A DNA stretch of 17,959 nt from Burkholderiaceae bacterium (lineage in GTDB: Bacteria > Pseudomonadota > Gammaproteobacteria > Burkholderiales > Burkholderiaceae_C). The notes under the pieces are model-generated. The model was not told the origin of the DNA. It worked only from the letters and a program-made list of their open reading frames with translations, and did no database searches. This document shows, piece after piece, positions 12,773 to 17,959 of the stretch; position 1 is the first letter of the stretch, and each line of letters starts with the position of its first letter. The stretch lies in assembly GCA_025458585.1 (NCBI GenBank), contig JALOSD010000025.1:1-17959 (forward strand). Reading direction: 5' to 3'. A program made the position numbers and the translations under genes.

Positions 12773-14299
12773 ATGGAGACGACCCTGACCGCGCTGCTCG
12801 CCCGTGGTAGCGACACCGCCCCGGCGATCAGCGCGCCTGCTCGGCGTGCGATGACGCACGGCGACCTGCGCCGCCTGATCGCCGGCACGACCGCGCGCCT
12901 GAACGCGCTCGGCCTCGGCCGCGGCGACCGCGTCGCGATCGTGGTGCCCAACAGCCCGGAGATGGCGACCTGCTTCGTCGCCTGCGCCTGCGCCGTGACG
13001 AGCGCACCGCTGAACCCGGCCTACCGTGCCGACGAGTTCGATTTCTATCTCTCCGACCTCGGCGCGAAGGCGCTGATCGTCGAGCGCGGCAGCACGTCGC
13101 CGGCGATCGAGGTCGCGACCAGGCACGGCGTGCGCATCCTCGAGCTCGTCGCGGCTGCCGACGATCCGGCGGGTGCGTTCACGCTCGAGCCGCGCGAGCC
13201 CTGGACGGGCGCCGCCGCCGCGCTGGGCGGCGCGGCACAGGGCGACGACGTGTCGATGCTGCTGCACACCTCGGGCACGACGTCGCGGCCGAAAATCGTG
13301 CCGCTGTCGCAGCGCAACCTCGCCGCGTCGGCGCAGCACATCGCCCGCACGCTGCAATTCACCGCTAGCGACTGCGGCCTGAACATCATGCCGCTGTTCC
13401 ACATCCACGGGCTGATCGCCGGCGTGCTCGCGCCGCTGTCGGCCGGCTCGCAGGTGTTCTGCACGTCCGGTTTCAACGCGCTGAAGTTCTTCGCCTGGAT
13501 GGACGAGGCCAAGCCCACCTGGTACACGGCCGTGCCGACGATGCACCAGACGATCCTCGCCCGCGCCGACAAGAACCGCGACGTGATCGCGCGCCACCCG
13601 CTGCGCTTCATCCGCTCGAGCTCGAGTTCGATCCCGCCGCAAGTCATCGCCGAGATCGAGCAGGTATTCGGCTGCCCGCTGATCGAGAGCTACGGCATGA
13701 CCGAGGCGACGCACCAGATGGCGAGCAACCCCCTGCCGCCGGCGGTGCGCAAGCCCGGCACGGTGGGGGTGGCGGCCGGCCCCGAAGTGGCGATCATGGC
13801 CGAGGACGGCTCGCTGCTGCCGCGCGGCGCCACGGGCGAGATCGTGATCCGCGGGCCCAACGTGACCGCCGGCTACGAGCGCAACCCGAAGGCGAACGCC
13901 GAGGCCTTCGTCGACGGCTGGTTCCGCACCGGCGACCAGGGCCTGATGGACGCCGACGGCTATCTCAGCATCACGGGCCGGCTGAAGGAGATCATCAACC
14001 GCGGTGGCGAGAAGGTCAGCCCGCGCGAGGTCGACGAGATCCTGATGGACCATCCGGCGGTCGCGCAGGTCGTGACCTTCGGCATGCCGCACGCCAAGCT
14101 CGGCGAGGAAGTCGCCGCCGTCATCGTGCTGCGCGAGGGCCAGGCGGCCACCGAGCGCGACCTGCAGCAGTTCGTCGCCGCCCGCGCCGCCGACTTCAAG
14201 GTGCCGAAGAAGATCCTCTTCATGGACGAGATCCCGAAGGGTGCCACCGGCAAGCTGCAACGCATTGGGCTGGCGGCAAAGCTTGGTCTCACCGGGTAA
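12773..14299 (+). CDS. Acyl-CoA synthetase, oxalate-CoA ligase-like (ANL superfamily)
   Basis: A 508-residue adenylate-forming ligase that activates a carboxylate with ATP and joins it to CoA. Motifs in order: P-loop LLHTSGTTSRPK (163-174), MPLFHIHGLIAG (206-217), WYTAVPTMHQTIL (250-262), YGMTEATHQMASNPLP (307-322), FRTGDQG (384-390), the hinge GRLKEIINRGGEKVSP (402-417), and the C-terminal PKGATGKLQR (488-497), whose K494 is the adenylation lysine. SGTTSRPK followed by the MTEATHQMASNPLP block resembles the AAE3/Pcs60 oxalate-CoA ligases more than fatty-acid ligases; substrate assignment is from memory of the families. The ATG at 12773 has a strong GGAGG 6 nt upstream; the longer frame from 12644 runs through the tRNA. 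It precedes the TTT transporter genes on the same strand, separated by a promoter-bearing 126-nt gap. Confidence 0.9.
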   Translation: METTLTALLARGSDTAPAISAPARRAMTHGDLRRLIAGTTARLNALGLGRGDRVAIVVPNSPEMATCFVACACAVTSAPLNPAYRADEFDFYLSDLGAKALIVERGSTSPAIEVATRHGVRILELVAAADDPAGAFTLEPREPWTGAAAALGGAAQGDDVSMLLHTSGTTSRPKIVPLSQRNLAASAQHIARTLQFTASDCGLNIMPLFHIHGLIAGVLAPLSAGSQVFCTSGFNALKFFAWMDEAKPTWYTAVPTMHQTILARADKNRDVIARHPLRFIRSSSSSIPPQVIAEIEQVFGCPLIESYGMTEATHQMASNPLPPAVRKPGTVGVAAGPEVAIMAEDGSLLPRGATGEIVIRGPNVTAGYERNPKANAEAFVDGWFRTGDQGLMDADGYLSITGRLKEIINRGGEKVSPREVDEILMDHPAVAQVVTFGMPHAKLGEEVAAVIVLREGQAATERDLQQFVAARAADFKVPKKILFMDEIPKGATGKLQRIGLAAKLGLTG

Positions 14300-14302
14300 T
14301 TC

Positions 14303-14363
14303 CTTAGCGGGTAAGCACCTAAAACTAAGCAATGCCTTAGTGTGACCGGCCAGAAAGTCTAAG
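14303..14363 (+). promoter_or_regulatory. Cluster of CTTAG/CTAAG elements, candidate operator
   Basis: Within 61 nt lie CTTAG (14303-14307), TAAG (14312-14315), CTAAG (14325-14329), CTTAG (14336-14340) and CTAAG (14359-14363). CTAAG-N6-CTTAG (14325-14340) is a palindrome, and CTTAG-N18-CTAAG (14336-14363) is a second inverted pair that abuts the -35 box of the tctC promoter. The region is AT-richer than its surroundings. The layout suits a dimeric or tetrameric regulator such as a LysR-type protein; no regulator gene lies in the window. Confidence 0.55.
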
Positions 14364-14392
14364 TTGCTGCCGCGCGGCGGTCTGCCTACAGT
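14364..14392 (+). promoter_or_regulatory. Sigma70-type promoter of the tctCBA genes
   Basis: TTGCTG (14364-14369) and TACAGT (14387-14392) are separated by exactly 17 nt. Transcription would start near 14399, giving a short leader with GGGAG (14416-14420) before tctC. The boxes match consensus at 4 of 6 positions each. Confidence 0.6.
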
Positions 14393-14425
14393 GCGTGGTT
14401 TGTCCACTACCCTGCGGGAGTCCTC

Positions 14426-15406
14426 ATGATGCGCACGCTGATCGCCGCGGCCACGCTGTTTGTTGCCGGCCACGCGCTGGCCTGGGAGCCGACCAAGCCG
14501 GTCGAATTCGTCGTGCCGGCCGGCACCGGCGGGGGTGCCGATCAGATGGCCCGCTTCATCCAGGGCGTGGTCGCCAAGCACAACCTGATGAAGCAGCCCA
14601 TCGTCGTCGTCAACAAGGGCGGCGGCGCGGGCGCCGAGGGATTCCTCGACGTCAAGGGCGACAAGGGCAACCCGCACAAGATCGTCATCACGCTGTCGAA
14701 CCTGTTCACGACGCCGCTGGGCACCGCGGTGCCGTTCAACTGGCGCGATATGACGCCGGTGTCGATGCTCGCGCTCGACAACTTCGTGCTGTGGGTCAAC
14801 GCCGAGTCGCCGTACCAGACGCCGAAGGACTTCTTCGACAAGCTAAAGTCCAGCCCCGACCGCACGCTGAAGATGGCGGGCACCGGCAGCAAGCAGGAAG
14901 ACCAGATCATCACCGTCGCGCTCGAGAAGGCCGCCGGCAAGAAGATGGCCTACATCCCCTACCCCGGCGGCGGCCAGGTGGCGACGCAGCTCGTCGGCAA
15001 GCACGTCGACGCGACCGTCAACAACCCGATCGAGGCGGAGAGCCACTGGCGTGCCGGCAAGCTGCGCGCGCTGTGCGTGTTCGACTCGCAGCCGCTGCCC
15101 TACAAGGAGAAGGTGACCGACAAGCAGTCGTGGGCCGACGTGCCGACCTGCAAGTCGGCGGGCATTCCGGTCGAGTACACGATGCTGCGCGGCATCTTCA
15201 TGCCGCCGGGCGTGACGCCCGAGCAGGTCAAGTTCTACGTCGACCTGATGGACAAGGTGCGCGCCCTCCCCGAGTGGAAGGAGTTCATGACCAAGGGCGC
15301 GTTCAACCAGACGACGATGGGCGGCCAGCCGTTCTTCGACTGGCTCGGCAAGACCGAGCAGCAGCACCGCACACTGATGAAGGACGCCGGCTTCCTCGCC
15401 GGCTGA
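14426..15406 (+). CDS. tctC: TTT transporter substrate-binding protein (TctC/Bug family)
   Basis: A 326-residue periplasmic binding protein. A signal peptide, MMRTLIAAATLFVAGHALA, is cut before WEPTKPVEFVVPAG. The family body follows: GTGGGADQMARFIQ (33-46), QPIVVVNKGGGAGAEGF, then VITLSNLFTTPLGT, KMAGTGSKQEDQIITVAL, YIPYPGGGQVATQLVGKHVD, and the Bug-type C-terminus GIFMPPGVTPEQVKFYVDLM. It captures a carboxylate for the TctAB permease. ATG codons at 14426 and 14429 are adjacent; GGGAG (14416-14420) lies 5 nt before the first and 8 nt before the second, so either may be used. It is the first gene downstream of the promoter at 14364-14392, with tctB 10 nt after its stop. Confidence 0.92.
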   Translation: MMRTLIAAATLFVAGHALAWEPTKPVEFVVPAGTGGGADQMARFIQGVVAKHNLMKQPIVVVNKGGGAGAEGFLDVKGDKGNPHKIVITLSNLFTTPLGTAVPFNWRDMTPVSMLALDNFVLWVNAESPYQTPKDFFDKLKSSPDRTLKMAGTGSKQEDQIITVALEKAAGKKMAYIPYPGGGQVATQLVGKHVDATVNNPIEAESHWRAGKLRALCVFDSQPLPYKEKVTDKQSWADVPTCKSAGIPVEYTMLRGIFMPPGVTPEQVKFYVDLMDKVRALPEWKEFMTKGAFNQTTMGGQPFFDWLGKTEQQHRTLMKDAGFLAG

Positions 15407-15416
15407 TCGACGCGTC

Positions 15417-15926
15417 ATGAGTGAGCGACAGGACGACGCCGCCGAAGGCGGCGCGGTTGGGGTTCGCTGGCCGGAACTGCTGACGGCGGTGCTGTTCATG
15501 GCGATCGCGGCCGTCGTGATGGTCGACAGCCGGCGCATCGGCGCCGGCTGGGCCGACGACGGCCCGCAGTCGGGCTACTTCCCCTTCTACGTCGGTCTGG
15601 CGATGTTCTGCGCCGGCGCCTGGACGGCGCTGACGCAGCTGCGGCGTTGGCACACCTTCGAGCTGTTCGCCGAGGGCGCCCAGCTGCGCAGCGTATGGAC
15701 GATCCTGTGGCCGATGGTGGTCTACGTCGCGCTGATCCCGTGGCTGGGCATCTACGTCTCGTCGACGGTGCTGATCAGCTACTTCATGGCGCGCCACGGT
15801 CGCCATCACCTCGCGCTGACCGCGGCGGTGGCGCTGGCCGTGCCGCTGATCTTCTTCTTCGTGTTCGAACGCTGGTTCCTCGTGCCGCTGCCCAAGGGTC
15901 CGGTCGAAGCCATGCTCGGCCTTTGA
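15417..15926 (+). CDS. tctB: TTT transporter small membrane subunit (TctB)
   Basis: A 169-residue inner-membrane protein with four hydrophobic segments: about 18-37 (WPELLTAVLFMAIAAVVMVD), 53-73 (GYFPFYVGLAMFCAGAWTAL), 94-120 (WTILWPMVVYVALIPWLGIY onward) and 132-153 (ALTAAVALAVPLIFFFVFER). The topology, the GYFPFYVG motif and the position between binding protein and large permease identify TctB, the small partner of TctA. It starts 10 nt after tctC with a weak ribosome site, and its TGA lies within the GAGG that serves tctA. Confidence 0.88.
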   Translation: MSERQDDAAEGGAVGVRWPELLTAVLFMAIAAVVMVDSRRIGAGWADDGPQSGYFPFYVGLAMFCAGAWTALTQLRRWHTFELFAEGAQLRSVWTILWPMVVYVALIPWLGIYVSSTVLISYFMARHGRHHLALTAAVALAVPLIFFFVFERWFLVPLPKGPVEAMLGL

Positions 15927-15933
15927 GGCAGTC

Positions 15934-17457
15934 GTGGAAGAGTTCCAGAACCTGATGCAAGGGTTCGGCGTCGCGCTGACGCTGCCCAACCTCGGCTTCA
16001 TGCTCATCGGCATCACGCTGGGCGTGCTGATCGGCGTGCTGCCCGGCCTCGGCGGCGCCAACGGCGTGGCGATCCTGCTGCCGCTGACGTTCAGCATGAG
16101 CCCGACGTCGGCGATCATCATGCTGACGTGCATCTACTGGGGGGCCCTGTTCGGCGGCGCGATCACGTCGATCCTGTTCAACATCCCGGGCGAACCGTGG
16201 AGCGTGGCAACCACGTTCGACGGTCACCCGATGGCACAGCAGGGCCGCGCCGCGCAGGCGCTGACGGCAGCGTTCACGTCGAGCTTCGTCGGCGCGATCT
16301 TCGCGGTGCTGCTGATCACCTTCCTCGCGCCACTGGTGGCCCGGTTCGCGCTGAAGTTCGGCCCGCCCGAGTTCTTCGCCGTGCAGCTGCTGACCTTCGC
16401 CAGCTTCGTCGGTCTGAGCAAGGAGCCGCCGGCGAAGACGATCGCGGCGATGATGCTCGGCTTCGCGCTGGCCTGTGTCGGCATGGACTCGGTCACCGGC
16501 AACCTGCGCATGACGTTCGGCTTCCCCGAACTGCTCAAGGGCTTCGACTTCCTTATCGCGGTGATCGGCCTGTTCGGCATCGGCGAGATCTTGCTGACGA
16601 TGGAGGAAGGCCTGTCGTTCAAGGGCAAGAGCGCGAAGATCAAGCTGCAGGTGGTGTGGGAGACCTGGCGCGAGCTGTTCAAGCTGTGGAGGCTGTTCCT
16701 GCGCAGCGTGCTGGTGGGCTGCTGGATGGGCGTGACGCCGGGCGGTGCGACGCCGGCGTCGTTCATGAGCTACGGCATCGCGCGGCGCATGTCGAAGAAC
16801 CCGGAGGAGTTCGGCAAGGGCCGCATCGAGGGCGTCGTCGCGCCCGAGACCGCCGCGCACGCGGCCGGCACCTCGGCGCTGCTGCCGATGCTCACGCTCG
16901 GCATCCCCGGCTCGCCGACCGCCGCGGTGCTGCTCGGCGGCCTGCTGATCTGGGGCCTGCAACCCGGGCCGATGCTGTTCGTCGAGCAGAAGGAGTTCGT
17001 CTGGGGCCTGATCGCGAGCATGTACATCGGTAACATCGTTGGACTGATCGTCGTGCTGACGACGGTGCCGTGGTGGGCCGCGATCCTGCGCATCCCGTTC
17101 TCGATCATCGGGCCGGTGATCATCGTGATCTGCGCGATCGGCGCGTACACGGTCAACAACTCGATGTTCGACGTCGTGATGATGCTCGTGTTCGGTGTGC
17201 TGGGTTATCTGTTCAAGAAGCTGAAGTACCCGCTCGCGCCGCTGGTGCTCGCGCTGGTGCTGGGCAAGATGGCGGAATCCAGCTTCCGCCAGGCGATGCT
17301 GCTGAGCGACGGGTCGCTCGCCATCTTCTGGAGCAACCCGCTCGTGGGCAGCATCGCGGGGCTGGCGGTGATCATGCTGCTGTGGCCGATATGGGGCGCG
17401 CTGAAGTCGGCGCTGCGCCGTCGCGAGATGGTCGCCGACGGCCGCCTGGGCGGCTGA
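15934..17457 (+). CDS. tctA: TTT transporter large permease (TctA)
   Basis: A 507-residue inner-membrane permease with about 12 hydrophobic segments. It carries the duplicated family motifs: LIGVLPGLGGANGVAILLPL (32-51) and its second-half counterpart MGVTPGGATPASFMSYG (265-281), GGAITSILFNIPGEP (74-88), and APETAAHAAGTSALLPML followed by TLGIPGSPTAAVLLGGLLIW (303-340). It moves a carboxylate across the inner membrane with TctB and TctC. The start is GTG at 15934, 5 nt after a GAGG that overlaps the tctB stop; homology begins at once with VEEFQNLMQGFGVALT. The length is standard. A strong hairpin follows before the panE-like gene. Confidence 0.95.
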   Translation: MEEFQNLMQGFGVALTLPNLGFMLIGITLGVLIGVLPGLGGANGVAILLPLTFSMSPTSAIIMLTCIYWGALFGGAITSILFNIPGEPWSVATTFDGHPMAQQGRAAQALTAAFTSSFVGAIFAVLLITFLAPLVARFALKFGPPEFFAVQLLTFASFVGLSKEPPAKTIAAMMLGFALACVGMDSVTGNLRMTFGFPELLKGFDFLIAVIGLFGIGEILLTMEEGLSFKGKSAKIKLQVVWETWRELFKLWRLFLRSVLVGCWMGVTPGGATPASFMSYGIARRMSKNPEEFGKGRIEGVVAPETAAHAAGTSALLPMLTLGIPGSPTAAVLLGGLLIWGLQPGPMLFVEQKEFVWGLIASMYIGNIVGLIVVLTTVPWWAAILRIPFSIIGPVIIVICAIGAYTVNNSMFDVVMMLVFGVLGYLFKKLKYPLAPLVLALVLGKMAESSFRQAMLLSDGSLAIFWSNPLVGSIAGLAVIMLLWPIWGALKSALRRREMVADGRLGG

Positions 17458-17466
17458 AACCATGTC

Positions 17467-17494
17467 GCACCGCCCGCGCTGCCGCGGGCGGTGC
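17467..17494 (+). repeat. Perfect 12-bp hairpin between tctA and the panE-like gene
   Basis: GCACCGCCCGCG (17467-17478) and CGCGGGCGGTGC (17483-17494) pair perfectly around the loop CTGC. No T-run follows; 6 nt later the ribosome site of the next gene begins. It probably acts as an mRNA-stability or partial-attenuation element. Confidence 0.65.
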
Positions 17495-17509
17495 GGGTCG
17501 GGAGAGACG

Positions 17510-17959
17510 ATGAAGATTGCAGTGGTCGGCGCCGGCGCGATCGGCGGCTATCTGGGCGCGAAGCTAGCGCTCGCGGGCGAGGAGGTGACCTTCATCGCTC
17601 GCCGGAAGAACCTCGAGGCGATCAACGCCCACGGCTTCCGACTGATCCTCGAGGACGGCAGTGAGGCGCACGCGGCGAACGTACGCGCGGTCGAGCGCTA
17701 CGCCGACGCCGGGCCGCAGGACGCCGTGCTGCTGACCGTCAAGGCGCACCAGGTGCGCGACCTGCTGCCCGATCTCACCGCGCTGTTCGGTCCGCAGACG
17801 ATGGTCGTCACGATGATCAACGGCGTGCCGTGGTGGTACTTCCACAAGCTCGGCGGCGCCTACGAGGGCCGCAAGCTCGAAAGCGTCGACCCGGGCGGCG
17901 TGATCGACGCCCACATCGCCGCCGACCGCGTGCTCGGCAGCGTCGTCTACCCGGCGGCC
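17510..17959 (+). CDS. Ketopantoate reductase family protein (ApbA/PanE), 5' part
   Basis: The first 150 residues of a reductase, cut by the window end (families run about 300-340). It starts MKIAVVGAGAIGGYLGAKLA with the NADP-binding GxGxxG (G7-G12), then FIARRKNLEAINAHGFRL, VLLTVKAHQ with the conserved K78, and TMINGVPWW with N104-G105, all typical of the ApbA N-terminal domain. PanE reduces 2-dehydropantoate to pantoate with NADPH. Members next to TTT transporters may act on other 2-keto acids, so a pantothenate role is not assured. GGGAG (17500-17504) lies 5 nt before the ATG. It follows tctA by 52 nt across a hairpin and is probably in the same operon. Confidence 0.88.
   Translation, partial: MKIAVVGAGAIGGYLGAKLALAGEEVTFIARRKNLEAINAHGFRLILEDGSEAHAANVRAVERYADAGPQDAVLLTVKAHQVRDLLPDLTALFGPQTMVVTMINGVPWWYFHKLGGAYEGRKLESVDPGGVIDAHIAADRVLGSVVYPAA

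Noticed and set aside
11348..14677. A 1109-codon minus-strand open frame spanning apaH, the tRNA and the CoA ligase
   Set aside because: It lies antisense to apaH, tRNA-Ser and the ligase, all well supported, and its translation is low-complexity without family motifs. Long antisense frames are expected in GC-rich coding DNA.
15784..17463. A 559-codon minus-strand open frame opposite tctA
   Set aside because: It is a low-complexity antisense shadow of tctA; all family motifs are on the plus strand.

Overview
The window is GC-rich DNA whose gene content points to a beta-proteobacterium of the order Burkholderiales, perhaps the Rubrivivax/Leptothrix/Piscinibacter group. The clues are a polyhydroxyalkanoate (PHA) phasin, a tripartite tricarboxylate (TTT) transporter with a Bug-type binding protein, a TRAP transporter and a homogentisate catabolic operon. 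The genus is inference. No phage, insertion sequence, CRISPR array or regulator gene was seen.

Layout. (1) 28-579 (+): a phasin followed by a strong intrinsic terminator. (2) 757-3707 (-): a three-gene TRAP transporter, dctP-dctQ-dctM, with a long hairpin in the dctP-dctQ spacer and a 4-nt GTGA overlap between dctQ and dctM. (3) 3841-9109 (-): a tightly packed aromatic catabolic operon. Its order is MBL-fold protein, FAD monooxygenase, small DUF2783 protein, homogentisate 1,2-dioxygenase (hmgA), fumarylacetoacetase (fah). Three of the four junctions are 4-nt gaps or ATGA overlaps. As given, fah is broken by two frame changes, each with an apparent loss of about 110 bp, and both junctions carry the heptamer GGCTGGC. 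(4) 9203-11250 (-): a CNNM/CBS/CorC-type membrane protein overlapping a SapC-family gene that starts at TTG. (5) 11343-12164 (+): apaH. (6) 12165-12655: a 491-nt stretch without a supported gene, holding an inverted pair of about 50-nt repeats and a strong hairpin. (7) 12656-12743 (+): tRNA-Ser(UGA), then after 29 nt a CoA ligase resembling oxalate-CoA ligases. (8) 14426-17957 (+): tctC-tctB-tctA and the start of a ketopantoate-reductase-family gene that runs off the window. Ahead of tctC are a good sigma70-type promoter and a cluster of CTTAG/CTAAG elements.

How the parts may work together. The monooxygenase probably makes or feeds homogentisate, which HmgA cleaves to maleylacetoacetate; fumarylacetoacetase would finish the pathway. 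The maleylacetoacetate isomerase gene is not in the window. The adjacent TRAP transporter could import an aromatic or keto acid for this pathway. Separately, the TTT transporter, the CoA ligase and the PanE-like reductase look like a uptake-and-activation module for a small carboxylate. These links rest on gene order. The points most worth checking are the double lesion in fah, the MBL protein with a degenerate metal site, the CTTAG elements and the inverted repeat pair.
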